From NCBI GenBank assembly GCA_946481025.1, contig CAMLNA010000021.1, positions 1-41,690 of the forward strand: a stretch of 41,690 nucleotides of DNA, read 5' to 3'. Of this stretch, positions 8,909-18,320 are shown piece by piece (the stretch's first letter is position 1; each line of letters opens with the position of its first letter). Both the position numbers and the translations under genes were made by a program. Origin of the DNA: an uncultured Rivibacter sp. Lineage in GTDB: Bacteria > Pseudomonadota > Gammaproteobacteria > Burkholderiales > Burkholderiaceae. The notes under the pieces were generated by a model that saw only the letters and a program-made list of their open reading frames with translations, was not told where the DNA came from and searched no databases.

Positions 8909-10722
8909 AGATCGACCTTCAGGCGGGCCAGGGTGGACTTCAGCACTTCGTTGCCGGCGTCCTTGTCGCGGCCCTCGCGCCAGACCTTGCGGGCCTCGTC
9001 GCGCTGGCCGATCGCCCAGAGCACTTCACCCAGGTGCGCGGCGATCTCGGTGTCCGGCTGCGCCTGGTAGGCCTGCTTCAGCAGGCGCAGCGCTTCGGCG
9101 CTGTTGCCCAGGCGGTATTCCACCCAGCCCAGGCTGTCGGTGATGAACGGATCGCCGGGCGACAGCTCGAGCGCCTTGGCGATCAGCTCGCGCGCCTCCG
9201 GCAGGCGCTGGTTGCGATCGGCGAGGCTGTAGCCCAGGGCGTTGTAGGCATGGTGGTAGTCGGGCCGCAGCTCCATCACGCGGCGCAGCAGCGACTCCAT
9301 CTCGGCCATGCGATCGAGCTTCTCGGACATCATGGCCTGCTCGTAGATCAGGTCGACGTTGTCGGGCGAGCGCTTCAGCGCCTCGGACAGCACCGCGTGC
9401 GCCTCGCGCCACTGCCGCATTTCACGCAGCAGCTGGGCCTCGGCCAGCAGCTTGGCGCGCGCATCGTCCTCGTTGCGCTCGGGCGACTTGCGGATGAGCT
9501 GCCGCGCATCGGCCAGCTTGCCCTGTCGCGCCAGCAGCGAAGCCCGGCGCGACAGCACCGTCAGCGCGCTCGACGGGCTGTCGATCTTGCCGAGCCACGC
9601 TTCGGCAGCCTTGTAGTCATTGCGTTGTTCGGCGGCCTGGGCCAGCAGCAGATAGGCCTGCGTACGGCTGGCCTCGACCGACCCTTCCTCCAGCTTGCCG
9701 GCTTCGGCTGGCGGCTCGGCCGTGCCGGAGGACGGCGGCAGCAGGCTCACGTAGCGCTGCAACGCCGCCTCGGCTTCGCGCGGGCGCTTGAGTTCGAGCT
9801 GCAGCGCGCCCAGGCTCAGCCACGCCGCCGCATAGGCGGGCTCCTGGCGGGTCAGCACCTGCAGCTGCGACGCCGCGTCGGCATAGCGCTGCGCACCCAT
9901 GAGCCTGCGCACGTACGCCATGCGCAAGGTGTGCCCTGCAGGCTGCAGTTGAAGGTACGAGGTGACCAGCGACTCGGCCTCCGGCGTGCCGCCCATGAGC
10001 TCCAGGCCGAGCAAGGCGGGCCCTTCGGCCGTACCGTCCAGGGCTTGCGCCTGCCTTGCGAGCGCGAGCGCCTTCTGCGAATCGCCGGCATTGAGCCAGC
10101 CACGGCCCGTGGCCACGATCGCGCTGACGCGAGCATCGGTGCCCTGCACCGGACCCGCCCGATAGGCTTGCAGCAGGTCCTCCAGCACGCCGGCGGCCAG
10201 GCGCTTGTCGTTTGCGCGCGCCATGAGCCTGGGCATCGATGCGATCACCCCCGGTCGATCGGCGGCGGGTGTGAGCTCGAGCAGGCTGCGCAGGGGTTCC
10301 GGCACCTCGCTCAACCGCCCCATCGCCATCAGCAGCTGCACGATGTATTCGTGGGCCTCGCGCGACTCGGGCACCGCGGTTCGCCAGGCGCGGGCCGCAG
10401 ACAGTGCCTGGTCCCCGGCGCGCGAACGAAGCGCGATGTCGATGGCGCGGCGGAACAGCCCTTCGTCGCTGCTGCGACGGGCGGCGTCGAGCAGCACCTG
10501 GTAGGCCGCGCCGGCCTCGCCGGAACGCAGCTCGAGTTCGCCCACCAGCAACTGGAAGAACAGCGACCCGTCGAGCGACGAATTGACGACCGGCGCTGCG
10601 GGGTCGCCGGGCGCTTCGGTCGGAGGATCGGATGGCTGTGCCGCCGCAGCGGTCGGCACGCACAAGGCGCACAGCGCGGCGGCAATCGAGGCGGCGCATG
10701 CGGCCAGACGGAAGGCGGGCAT
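8905..10722 (-). CDS. tetratricopeptide-repeat periplasmic or envelope protein
   Basis: 605-residue protein with a signal peptide (about 1-30, ending TAAAAQ) and a long alpha-solenoid of TPR units. The clearest are near the C-terminus: SPDNVDLIYEQAMMSEKLDR, RPDYHHAYNALGYSLADR and SPGDPFITDSLGWVEYRLGN. Such proteins are scaffolds; the partner is unknown. Position directly ahead of lolB, with a four-base overlap, suggests an envelope-related role, but that is inference. Start 10722 was chosen over the in-frame ATG at 10749 because AGGAG lies 6 nt upstream of it. Confidence 0.85.
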   Translation of the reverse strand: MPAFRLAACAASIAAALCALCVPTAAAAQPSDPPTEAPGDPAAPVVNSSLDGSLFFQLLVGELELRSGEAGAAYQVLLDAARRSSDEGLFRRAIDIALRSRAGDQALSAARAWRTAVPESREAHEYIVQLLMAMGRLSEVPEPLRSLLELTPAADRPGVIASMPRLMARANDKRLAAGVLEDLLQAYRAGPVQGTDARVSAIVATGRGWLNAGDSQKALALARQAQALDGTAEGPALLGLELMGGTPEAESLVTSYLQLQPAGHTLRMAYVRRLMGAQRYADAASQLQVLTRQEPAYAAAWLSLGALQLELKRPREAEAALQRYVSLLPPSSGTAEPPAEAGKLEEGSVEASRTQAYLLLAQAAEQRNDYKAAEAWLGKIDSPSSALTVLSRRASLLARQGKLADARQLIRKSPERNEDDARAKLLAEAQLLREMRQWREAHAVLSEALKRSPDNVDLIYEQAMMSEKLDRMAEMESLLRRVMELRPDYHHAYNALGYSLADRNQRLPEARELIAKALELSPGDPFITDSLGWVEYRLGNSAEALRLLKQAYQAQPDTEIAAHLGEVLWAIGQRDEARKVWREGRDKDAGNEVLKSTLARLKVDL

Positions 10723-10879
10723 CAACAACTCCTGTGACCCGAAGGCCATGGTCGACGAATTCTAGGCTTCGACCTGCGCAAGCCGGTCGCGTTCCAGGGC
10801 TCGACTGTTGGTCAATTGGCGGCGTCGTGGTGTAAGGCTGCGCAACGGCCGCACCGGCGATGCGGCGATCCACGAGCCT

Positions 10880-10885
10880 GATAAT
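10880..10885 (+). promoter_or_regulatory. putative -10 box of mutM (leaderless)
   Basis: GATAAT ends 7 nt before the mutM ATG, the same spacing as rsmD, hrcA, nadK and hemA. This predicts a transcript that starts at the AUG. Confidence 0.5.
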
Positions 10886-10892
10886 CCGCCGC

Positions 10893-11723
10893 ATGCCTGA
10901 GCTACCCGAAGTCGAAGTCACGCGGCTGAGTTTTGCCGAGCGCATCTTCGGCGCCCGCGTGACAGGTGCGAGGCTGGGCAAGCCGCTGCGCTGGCCGCTG
11001 GGCGTCGAGCCCGACGCGCTGCGTGACCAGATCGTCGGAGCGGTCACCCGCAGGGGCAAGTACCTGTGGCTGCCGCTCGAGGCACCGACGGCGGCGCGCG
11101 GCGGGCTGCTGCTGCACCTGGGCATGTCGGGCTCGCTCAGCTTCGCGCCGGCATTGCCGCTCGCCGGAGCACACGATCACTTCGAGCTGCACACCACCCA
11201 GGGGATGCTGCGCCTGACCGACCCGCGCCGATTCGGCGCGGTGCTGTGGTCGAGTTCGCAGGCAGAAGGCCTGGCCGGCAAGCTGCTGTCGACGCTGGGG
11301 GTCGAACCTTTCGACGCCGCCTTCACCGCTGCGCACCTGCATGGGCTCCTGCGCGGCCGCCGGGTCGCGATCAAGCAGGCGCTGCTGGCGGGGGACATCG
11401 TCGTGGGCGTCGGGAACATCTATGCCTCCGAGGCCTTGTTCCAGGCAGGCATCGACCCGCGCACTCCTTCATATCGCGTCAGCCTGGCACGTTGCGAACG
11501 GCTGGTGGAAGCAGTGCGCGGCACGCTGACGCGCGCGCTCGCGCTGGGCGGCTCGACGCTGCGGGACTTTCGCGACAGCCATGGCATGGGGGGCGAATTC
11601 CAGCTGCAGGCCCAGGTGTACGACCGCGAAGGCCAGCCTTGCCCGCGCTGCGGCACTGCGGTGAAGCGGCTGGTGCAAGGCCAGCGCTCCACCTACTTCT
11701 GCCCCGGCTGCCAGAAGCGCTGA
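10893..11723 (+). CDS. mutM: formamidopyrimidine-DNA glycosylase MutM (Fpg)
   Basis: Bifunctional DNA glycosylase/AP lyase that removes 8-oxoguanine and formamidopyrimidines. 276 residues from MPELPEVE, so Pro2 (Schiff-base nucleophile) and Glu3 are present after Met removal. Further motifs: [30 protein letters not shown] (helix-two-turn-helix region) and a C-terminal zinc finger with CPRC and CPGC. An in-frame ATG at 10860 would bury Pro2 and is rejected. mutY lies 2.2 kb downstream with one dynamin-like gene between, so the GO repair pair is almost adjacent. Confidence 0.97.
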   Translation: MPELPEVEVTRLSFAERIFGARVTGARLGKPLRWPLGVEPDALRDQIVGAVTRRGKYLWLPLEAPTAARGGLLLHLGMSGSLSFAPALPLAGAHDHFELHTTQGMLRLTDPRRFGAVLWSSSQAEGLAGKLLSTLGVEPFDAAFTAAHLHGLLRGRRVAIKQALLAGDIVVGVGNIYASEALFQAGIDPRTPSYRVSLARCERLVEAVRGTLTRALALGGSTLRDFRDSHGMGGEFQLQAQVYDREGQPCPRCGTAVKRLVQGQRSTYFCPGCQKR

Positions 11724-11764
11724 GGCGCTCATCGCGCCCACCCGGCCCCGGCCCGCGGTAACAA

Positions 11765-11781
11765 ACGCACACAAGGTGCGT
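11765..11781 (+). repeat. inverted repeat between mutM and the dynamin-like gene
   Basis: ACGCAC and GTGCGT arms around ACAAG, 42 bp after the mutM stop. There is no T-run, so it is not a clear terminator. It could be an operator for the downstream gene or a short mRNA hairpin. Weak on its own. Confidence 0.3.
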
Positions 11782-11814
11782 GGCGCAGGTGTGACGCGCT
11801 GCGCAACACCCTGA

Positions 11815-11843
11815 TTGGGGGGAGCGGGGCCTTAGGCTACGAT
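11815..11843 (+). promoter_or_regulatory. putative promoter of the dynamin-like gene
   Basis: TTGGGG (11815-11820), a 17-bp spacer and TACGAT (11838-11843), 39 bp before the ATG. Match to sigma-70 consensus is moderate. The 159-bp gap after mutM makes a separate promoter plausible. Confidence 0.35.
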
Positions 11844-11882
11844 GCCCGCACTCCCCTGCCCGCACAAAGAGAAACGGCCGCC

Positions 11883-13958
11883 ATGTCACAGTCTTTCGCC
11901 CGCAGCCTGGACGCCCTCGGTGGCTGGCGCGTCAACGTGGAGTCGCGGCTGAAGGAGCTGACCCGCTTCCTGGGCGAGCATGAGCTGCTCGACGAGCCCG
12001 CGAACGACCTGCTCGACTCGCTGCGGCTGCGGCTCTCGGGCGACAAGCTGGTCGTGGCCTTCGTCGCCGAGTTCTCGCGCGGCAAGTCCGAGCTCATCAA
12101 TGCGATCTTCTTTGCCGACGCGGGCCGGCGCATCCTCCCCGCCACGCCCGGGCGCACCACCATGTGCCCGGTGGAGCTGGGCTACGACGCCGACGAGGAC
12201 CCCGGCCTCGCGCTGCTGCCCATCGACACGCGGCTCGACAACCTGTCGCTCGCCGAACTGCGCCAGCAGCCCAAGGCGTGGAAGGTGCTGCCGCTGGACC
12301 TGTCCGATCCCGATGCGCTGGCCGAGTCGCTGACCGAGGTGATGCGCACCAAGACCGTGCCCGTGGACACCGCCCGCGCGCTGGGCTTCTGGGACGACGA
12401 ACGCCCGCAGGACAACCCCCCGGCCGACGCCCATGGCCAGGTCGAGGTGCCGGCCTGGCGCCATGCCCTCATCAACGTGCCGCACCCCTTGCTGCGGCGC
12501 GGCCTCGTGGTGCTGGACACCCCGGGCCTCAACGCGATCGGCGCCGAACCCGAACTCACCGTCGGCCTGCTGCCCAGCGCACACGCCACGGTGTTCATCC
12601 TGAGCGCAGACACCGGCGTCACGAAGTCCGACCTTTCCATCTGGCGTGACCACCTGGGCGGCCAGGGGCTGGCCCGCTACGTCGCGCTCAACAAGATCGA
12701 CGCGCTGGTCGATCCCCTGAGCCCGAAGGCGCACACCGACGCGCAGATCGCCCGCCAGTGCGAAGAGGTGGCCCGCACGCTCGACGTGCCGCACCGCTGC
12801 GTGTTCCCCATCTCCGCGCGCCAGGCTTTGGCGGCCCGCGTCGCGAAGGACGATGCAGGCCTGGCCGAAAGCCGCCTGCCCGCACTCGAGGCCGCGCTGG
12901 CCGACGAGCTGCTGCCGCAGCGCCGCGAAGTGCTCGAGCAGGTGACGCTCGAAGGCGCCCAGCAGGTGCAGTCTCAGGTGACGCGCCGCCTCAACGACCG
13001 CCGCCGGCAGCTGGCCGAGCAGATGCTCGAGTTGCGCGGCCTGCGCGGCAAGAACACCTCCAAGGTGCGCCTCATGGTGTCGCGCGTCGAAGCCGAGGTG
13101 GCCGAGTTCGAACAATGCACCTCACGCCTGCAGGCCATGCGCATGGTGCACACCCGCATGCTGAAGGACGCGCTGGTCGGCCTGTCCAGCGACCGCCTGC
13201 GCGAGCAGGTCGATGCGATGCAGGAAGCGGTGCGCGGCTCGCTGCTGCAGCTGGGCGCCAAGAAGGCTTTCGTCGACATGTGTGCCGGGCTGCGCAAGCT
13301 GATCGAGAGCGCACAGGACCGCGGCAACGAGATCCACGACATGCTCGCCGCCTCGTTCAACAAGCTCAACGCAGAATTCGGCTTCGGGCTGTCGGTCGCC
13401 AAGGGGCCGGACCTCAGCCGCTTCGTGCGCGACCTCGAACTCATCGAGCGCAACTACGTGCAGTACCTGGGCATCACGCAGGCGCTGCGGTTGTCGCAAC
13501 CGCGCTTCATGGAGCAGTTCCGCCGCATGCTGGTGTCGCGCCTGCGGGTGGTGTTCGAGTCGGCCTGCGGCGAACTCGAGCTGTGGAACAAGACGGCCTC
13601 GGCGCAGATCGATTCGCAGCTGCGGGAACGCCGCCGTGCGTTCAAGCGCCGCCGCGAGTCCATGGAACGCATCCAGCAGGCAGCCGGTGAGCTGGAGCAT
13701 CGCCTGAGCGAGCTCGACTCGCAGGACCAGCGCCTGCAGCAGCTGCAGGCCCGCCTCAAGCAGGTGGTGGACGTGCTCGCTGCCGCCGCCCGGGCCAAGC
13801 CGGGCGAGGAGCCTGCTGCTGCCGCTGTCGCCCCGCTCGCCGATGGCGGCGAAAAGGCCGCCCCGCTGAACATCAAGCTGGTGGACTTGCCTGAAGAGGC
13901 CAGCGTCGATGTCTTCATCGACGTCGAGGAACCCACCGCACACCTCATTCGCGCCTGA
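11883..13958 (+). CDS. dynamin-like large GTPase
   Basis: 691 residues. GTPase domain of the dynamin superfamily: P-loop AEFSRGKS (62-69, Ala for the usual first Gly), switch-I threonines (RTTMCP, 91-96), DTPG (212-215) and NKID (270-273). After about 330 comes a long charged helical stalk (coiled coil about 340-470) and a second helical part (about 590-660). I see no obvious transmembrane segment, so any membrane contact would be through an amphipathic paddle. A low-complexity Ala/Glu linker precedes a distinctive acidic tail (EEASVDVFIDVEEPTAHLIRA without repeats). Bacterial relatives remodel or protect membranes, but the role here is unknown. mutY begins 9 bp downstream. Confidence 0.85.
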   Translation: MSQSFARSLDALGGWRVNVESRLKELTRFLGEHELLDEPANDLLDSLRLRLSGDKLVVAFVAEFSRGKSELINAIFFADAGRRILPATPGRTTMCPVELGYDADEDPGLALLPIDTRLDNLSLAELRQQPKAWKVLPLDLSDPDALAESLTEVMRTKTVPVDTARALGFWDDERPQDNPPADAHGQVEVPAWRHALINVPHPLLRRGLVVLDTPGLNAIGAEPELTVGLLPSAHATVFILSADTGVTKSDLSIWRDHLGGQGLARYVALNKIDALVDPLSPKAHTDAQIARQCEEVARTLDVPHRCVFPISARQALAARVAKDDAGLAESRLPALEAALADELLPQRREVLEQVTLEGAQQVQSQVTRRLNDRRRQLAEQMLELRGLRGKNTSKVRLMVSRVEAEVAEFEQCTSRLQAMRMVHTRMLKDALVGLSSDRLREQVDAMQEAVRGSLLQLGAKKAFVDMCAGLRKLIESAQDRGNEIHDMLAASFNKLNAEFGFGLSVAKGPDLSRFVRDLELIERNYVQYLGITQALRLSQPRFMEQFRRMLVSRLRVVFESACGELELWNKTASAQIDSQLRERRRAFKRRRESMERIQQAAGELEHRLSELDSQDQRLQQLQARLKQVVDVLAAAARAKPGEEPAAAAVAPLADGGEKAAPLNIKLVDLPEEASVDVFIDVEEPTAHLIRA

Positions 13959-13967
13959 CCCGCGCCG

Positions 13968-15074
13968 ATGCCACGCTCCCGAGTGGCCGCCTCCAGGGCG
14001 GCCGATTCCCCTTCTGCAACCACCGTCGACCCCGACCTCGCCCGGCAGTTCGCGCCTTTGGTGGTGGCCTGGCAGCGGGAGCACGGCCGCCATGGGCTGC
14101 CCTGGCAGCGCACTCGCGACCCGTACCGGGTGTGGCTGTCGGAGATCATGCTGCAGCAGACCCAGGTGAGCACCGTGCTCGCCTACTACGCGCGCTTCCT
14201 CGAGCGCTACCCCGACGTGAAGGCCCTCGCCGCTGCCGCGCTGGACGACGTGCTGACCGCCTGGGCGGGGCTGGGCTACTACAGCCGCGCGCGCAATCTC
14301 CATCGTTGCGCCCAGACGGTGGCGGCTGTGCACGGCGGCTCGTTTCCGGGCACCGCGGCGCAACTGGCCGAGCTGCCCGGCATCGGGCGTTCCACCGCTG
14401 CGGCCATTGCCTCGTTCTGCTTCGGCGAACGCGCGGCCATCCTCGATGGCAACGTGAAACGCGTGCTGAGCCGCACACTCGGTTTCGGTGACGACCTCGC
14501 CGAGGCTCGCCACGAGCGCCGGCTGTGGAGCCTCGCGGAGTCCGTGCTGCCGCGGCGGGGCGACGACATGCCGGCCTACACCCAGGGGCTGATGGACCTG
14601 GGCGCCACCGTCTGCCTGGCACGCAAGCCGAATTGCCTGCTGTGCCCGGTGCAGCCGCTGTGCGTCGCGCAGCGCGAAGGCGCGCCGGAGCGCTATCCGG
14701 TCAAGACCCGCAAGCTCAAGCGCAGCCGCCGCGAGCACTGGTGGCTGTGGCTCGAATGGCAGGACCAGGTGTGGCTGCAGCAGCGGCCCGCCACCGGCGT
14801 GTGGGCCGGCCTGTGGGTGCTGCCGCTGTTCGACGACGAGGCGCAGTTGCAGGCGACCGCACAAGGCCTGGGCTCGACGCCCGAGCCCCAGCCGCAGATC
14901 GAACACGCGCTCACCCACTTCGACTGGGTGCTGCATCCACGTCGGGCCCGGCTGGCGGCGCTGCCGGCGGCCGATACCGCGGGCGTGTTGAGCGAAGGCC
15001 GCTGGGTCGCGCGCGACAGACTGGGCGACGTGGCGCTGCCGTCGCCGCTGCGCAAACTGCTGCTGGGAGCTTAG
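13968..15074 (+). CDS. mutY: A/G-specific adenine DNA glycosylase MutY
   Basis: Removes adenine mispaired with 8-oxoguanine. 368 residues. Catalytic Glu59 lies in SEIMLQQTQV, and the helix-hairpin-helix LPGIGRSTAAAI (136-147) is followed by catalytic Asp160 in ILDGNVKRV. A [4Fe-4S] cluster is bound by C216, C223, C226 and C232 (C-x6-C-x2-C-x5-C). The C-terminal NUDIX-like domain (about 250-368), with a WAGLWVLPLF segment, recognises the oxidised base. The first 20 residues look disordered. It starts 9 bp after the dynamin-like gene and its stop overlaps the stop of the convergent LON gene by four bases. Confidence 0.97.
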   Translation: MPRSRVAASRAADSPSATTVDPDLARQFAPLVVAWQREHGRHGLPWQRTRDPYRVWLSEIMLQQTQVSTVLAYYARFLERYPDVKALAAAALDDVLTAWAGLGYYSRARNLHRCAQTVAAVHGGSFPGTAAQLAELPGIGRSTAAAIASFCFGERAAILDGNVKRVLSRTLGFGDDLAEARHERRLWSLAESVLPRRGDDMPAYTQGLMDLGATVCLARKPNCLLCPVQPLCVAQREGAPERYPVKTRKLKRSRREHWWLWLEWQDQVWLQQRPATGVWAGLWVLPLFDDEAQLQATAQGLGSTPEPQPQIEHALTHFDWVLHPRRARLAALPAADTAGVLSEGRWVARDRLGDVALPSPLRKLLLGA

Positions 15075-15694
15075 GTCACGACGCCTTTGCTGCGCAGGAA
15101 CTCGTCGACGAGCTTCAGGCGCACCAGCGGGTCGGGCAGCTCCATCAGCTTCTGCTTCGCCGTCACCGAGATCGGCAGCAGCTCGCACCAGCGATTGGCC
15201 ACCCAGCCGGCGCTTTCGAAGCGATAGGGCTCGAGGATGTGGGCGACACCTTGGCGCTTGAGCGCCGCGATCGCGTTGGCCAGGCCCTTGGCGGTGCCGA
15301 CCAGTTCTTCGGTGGGCAGCACCGGCTCGTCGTCGGGCAGGTCGCTCACGTCGGCCACCCACAAGCCGTTCGGCTGCTGGCGCGTGGCATGCGTCTCGAA
15401 CCGCAGTGTGCCGCGGCAGCGCACCTGCAGGATGCCGCTTTGCGGGCTGTCCACGTCGATCAGCTCGGCCTGGCAGCCGATGGTTTCGAGCTCGACGGCG
15501 TCGCCGGCGCGCTTGACCTCGTGACCGCGCTTGAGCGCCACGACACCGAACGGGCGCTGCTCGCGCATGCAGGTGCCGATGAGGTCGAGATAGCGCGCCT
15601 CGAACACCTTCAGGCTCAACAGGCCGTCCGGGAAGAGCACCGACTGCAGCGGAAACAGGGGGAGCTCTCGAGTACTGCTGGGGGATGCTGTCAT
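15071..15694 (-). CDS. LON N-terminal (substrate-binding) domain protein
   Basis: 207 residues consisting of a LON N-terminal domain only, with no AAA or protease part. The start shows [26 protein letters not shown], split here as [10 protein letters not shown] and [12 protein letters not shown] small helical segment ends the protein. Stand-alone LON proteins are widespread in proteobacteria; the function is not settled. The ATG at 15694 overlaps the rapZ stop (ATGA), so it is the last gene of the coupled nadK-recN-rapZ-LON set. Longer in-frame starts upstream would run into rapZ and are rejected. Confidence 0.88.
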   Translation of the reverse strand: MTASPSSTRELPLFPLQSVLFPDGLLSLKVFEARYLDLIGTCMREQRPFGVVALKRGHEVKRAGDAVELETIGCQAELIDVDSPQSGILQVRCRGTLRFETHATRQQPNGLWVADVSDLPDDEPVLPTEELVGTAKGLANAIAALKRQGVAHILEPYRFESAGWVANRWCELLPISVTAKQKLMELPDPLVRLKLVDEFLRSKGVVT

Positions 15695-16635
15695 TTGGGG
15701 GTTCGATGACCCTCGCGTGCGCCGAGTTCGCGGTGCCGCACGAGGGTGACGCCGCGCGAAGCGAAGCGTCGGGCAAGCTGCTCGGCGCAATACACCGAGC
15801 GGTGCTGGCCGCCGGTGCAGCCGATGGCCACGGTGAGGTAGCTGCGCTGGTCCTGCTCGAAGGCCGGCAACCAGCGCACCAGGAAGGCTTCGATCTGCGC
15901 CACCATCTCGGCCACTTCGGGCTGGTCTTCGAGGTAGGCGATCACGGGGGCGTCGCGCCCGGTCAGCGGCCGCAGCTCGCGCACATAGTGCGGGTTCGGC
16001 AGCATGCGCACGTCGAACACGTAGTCGGCGTCGAGCGGCACGCCGTGCTTGAACGCGAAGGATTCGAAGATCAGCGTGAGCGTGGACGAGGCCGTCTGCA
16101 CCAGGCTGCGCATCCAGGCGCGCAACTGCGCCGGGCGCAACTGGCTGGTGTCGATGGTGGAGGACACCTCACGCAGGTCGGCCAGCAGGTCACGCTCGAG
16201 CTCGATGGCTTCGGTGAGCACGCGATGCGCGTCTTCGCGCAGTTCGCCGGTGGTGGCCTCGTCGAAGTCGTCGGACAGCGGATGCCGGCGCCGTGTTTCG
16301 GAGAAGCGGCGCACCAGGGTGTCGGTGCTCGCGTCAAGGAAGATCGAACGCACCGCCACGCCTTCGTCGCGCAACTGCGCGAGCACCGGCAGCAGCAGCT
16401 GCACCGAGCCGGCGGTGTGGACGTCCACCCCGACCGCCACACGCCGGGCCGAGCGGGCGTGTTCGAGCTTGATGAATTCGCGCAGCAACTGCGGCGGCAG
16501 GTTGTCCACGCAGTAGAACCCGGCGTCTTCGAGCGCGGCCAGCGCCACCGACTTGCCGGAGCCCGAGATGCCCGTGACGAGCACGACTTCGCGCGGCTCG
16601 AGCGCAGGCGCGGGTGTGGGGGCAGCCGTGCTCAT
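15691..16635 (-). CDS. rapZ: RNase adapter protein RapZ
   Basis: 314 residues. N-terminal P-loop domain with GISGSGKS (22-29) and the family motif [10 protein letters not shown]. The C-terminal domain contains FGPxxG-like elements, ending with [17 protein letters not shown], the RNA- and metabolite-binding part. In E. coli RapZ guides RNase E to the sRNA GlmZ and so controls glucosamine-6-phosphate synthase. Whether a GlmZ-like RNA exists here cannot be seen. The start overlaps the recN stop by four bases and the stop overlaps the LON gene start by four bases. Confidence 0.93.
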   Translation of the reverse strand: MSTAAPTPAPALEPREVVLVTGISGSGKSVALAALEDAGFYCVDNLPPQLLREFIKLEHARSARRVAVGVDVHTAGSVQLLLPVLAQLRDEGVAVRSIFLDASTDTLVRRFSETRRRHPLSDDFDEATTGELREDAHRVLTEAIELERDLLADLREVSSTIDTSQLRPAQLRAWMRSLVQTASSTLTLIFESFAFKHGVPLDADYVFDVRMLPNPHYVRELRPLTGRDAPVIAYLEDQPEVAEMVAQIEAFLVRWLPAFEQDQRSYLTVAIGCTGGQHRSVYCAEQLARRFASRGVTLVRHRELGAREGHRTPK

Positions 16636-18320
16636 GATCTCTTCGCGCGGGTCTTGGCCGGTGCCGGCCCGGCGGCAACCGCGGTGGCCAGCATTTCCTT
16701 CGCATGGGCGAGGCTGGCACCGGACAGCTGCTGGCCGCCCAGCATGCGGGCGACCTCGGCCACCCGCGCCTCGCCGAGCACCAGCGATACGTCGCTGGTG
16801 GTGCTGCCGGCCCGGCTGGTCTTGGAGACCACGTGGTGGTGGTCGGCACAGGCGGCCACCTGCGGCAGGTGGGTCACGGCCATGACCTGCCGGTCGCGCC
16901 CCAGCTGCTTCATCAGCCGGCCCACGGTTTCAGCCACGGCGCCGCCGACGCCGGAATCGATCTCGTCGAAGATCAGCGTGCCGGCTTCACCCAGCTCGCT
17001 GGTGGTGACCGCGATCGCCAGCGCGATGCGCGAGAGCTCGCCGCCGGAGGCCACCTTGCCCAGCGGGCGGGGCGTGCTGCCTTCATGGCCGGCCACCAGG
17101 AACTCGGCCGATTCGAGCCCATGCGACTGCGGCTCCGCCAGCGCCGACAAGGCCACTTCGAAACGGCCGCCCGCCATGCCCAGCTGCTGCATCGCGGCGG
17201 TGACAGCCTGCGCCAGACGCGGCGCGGCGGCGCGACGGAGCTTCGAGACGGCCTTCGCTGCGGTGTCGTAGGTGCTGCGCGCGGCGGCGGCCTCGCGCTC
17301 CAGGGCCTCGAGATCGCTCGCGGCTTCGAGCGCCTGCAGCTCGCCGCGCCAGGCCTGCAGCGTGGCCGGCAGCTCTTCGGGCTGGCGGCGGTAGCGCCGG
17401 GCCAGGCTCATCCAGGCCGCCAGGCGCTCGTCGAGGGCCTGCAGGCGCTCGGGCTCGAGATCGGTGTGGCGCAGCGCCGCGTTGAGGCTGTGCGCCACAT
17501 CCTGCAGCTGTGCCTGCACCCCCTGCAGCACCTCGAGCGCGCCGGCGAGCGCGGGCTCGTAGCCGGCCACCGGCTGCAGCGCGTCGACGGCGCGGCCTGT
17601 CAGCTCGTCAGCCGAACCCTCGGCTTCGGACACGGCGTTCAGAGCCAGTTGAGCGGCATCGAGGATCGCCTGCGCGTGCGCCAGGCGCTGGTGTTCGGCA
17701 TTGAGTTCGGCCCACTCGTCGGGCCCCGGTGCCAGCTTGTCGAGTTCGCCGATCTGCCACTGCAGGCGTTCGCGTTCGCGCTCCAGGTCGGCCTGCTTGC
17801 CGCGTGCTTCATCCAGGCGCTGCTTCGCGCCGCGCCAGGCGGACCAGGCCGCGGCCATGGCGCTCGCCTCGACGCCCGCATAGGCATCGAGCAGCGCACG
17901 CACCGAATCCGCGCGGGTGAGGCTCTGCCATGCATGCTGGCCATGGATGTCGACCAGCTGTTCACCCAGCTCGCGCAGCTGCGTCACGGTGGCCGGGCTG
18001 CCGTTGATCCATGCGCGGCTCTTGCCCTGCGCGTCGAGCGTGCGGCGCAGCAGCAGCGTGTCTTCGCGCTCGAACCCGGCGGCTTCGAGCCACGGGGCGA
18101 AGGCCTCGCGCATGTCGAACTCGGCGGTGATCTCCGCGCGTGCCGCGCCTTCGCGCACCACGCCGGCATCGCCGCGGCTGCCCAGCGCCAGCTGCAGCGC
18201 GTCGATCAGGATGGACTTGCCGGCGCCGGTTTCGCCGGTGAGCACCGAGAAGCCCTCGGCCAGCTCGACCTCCAGCGAGGTCACGATGACAAAGTCGCGC
18301 AGCGCGAGACGACGCAGCAT
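16632..18320 (-). CDS. recN: DNA repair protein RecN
   Basis: SMC-like ATPase involved in double-strand break repair. 562 residues. Walker A GETGAGKS lies near residue 30 (after [13 protein letters not shown]), then a long, Ala/Arg-rich antiparallel coiled coil (about 155-370). The ABC signature [12 protein letters not shown] and Walker [13 protein letters not shown] lie in the C-terminal lobe, followed by [14 protein letters not shown]. The start shares one base with the nadK stop (TGATG). The frame is open far upstream, but [10 protein letters not shown] is the conserved beginning. Confidence 0.95.
   Translation of the reverse strand: MLRRLALRDFVIVTSLEVELAEGFSVLTGETGAGKSILIDALQLALGSRGDAGVVREGAARAEITAEFDMREAFAPWLEAAGFEREDTLLLRRTLDAQGKSRAWINGSPATVTQLRELGEQLVDIHGQHAWQSLTRADSVRALLDAYAGVEASAMAAAWSAWRGAKQRLDEARGKQADLERERERLQWQIGELDKLAPGPDEWAELNAEHQRLAHAQAILDAAQLALNAVSEAEGSADELTGRAVDALQPVAGYEPALAGALEVLQGVQAQLQDVAHSLNAALRHTDLEPERLQALDERLAAWMSLARRYRRQPEELPATLQAWRGELQALEAASDLEALEREAAAARSTYDTAAKAVSKLRRAAAPRLAQAVTAAMQQLGMAGGRFEVALSALAEPQSHGLESAEFLVAGHEGSTPRPLGKVASGGELSRIALAIAVTTSELGEAGTLIFDEIDSGVGGAVAETVGRLMKQLGRDRQVMAVTHLPQVAACADHHHVVSKTSRAGSTTSDVSLVLGEARVAEVARMLGGQQLSGASLAHAKEMLATAVAAGPAPAKTRAKRS

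Noticed and set aside
9034..10737. 567-codon open frame on the plus strand opposite the TPR gene
   Set aside because: Shadow of the TPR gene; Gln/His/Arg-rich antisense product without a ribosome-binding site or family signature.
11765..11781. Terminator of mutM
   Set aside because: The 6-bp stem has no T-run and the next gene is in the same direction. Recorded only as an inverted repeat.
13122..15776. 884-codon open frame on the minus strand opposite the dynamin-like gene and mutY
   Set aside because: No recognisable domain and composition typical of the antisense of high-GC codons. The plus-strand genes carry clear motifs.
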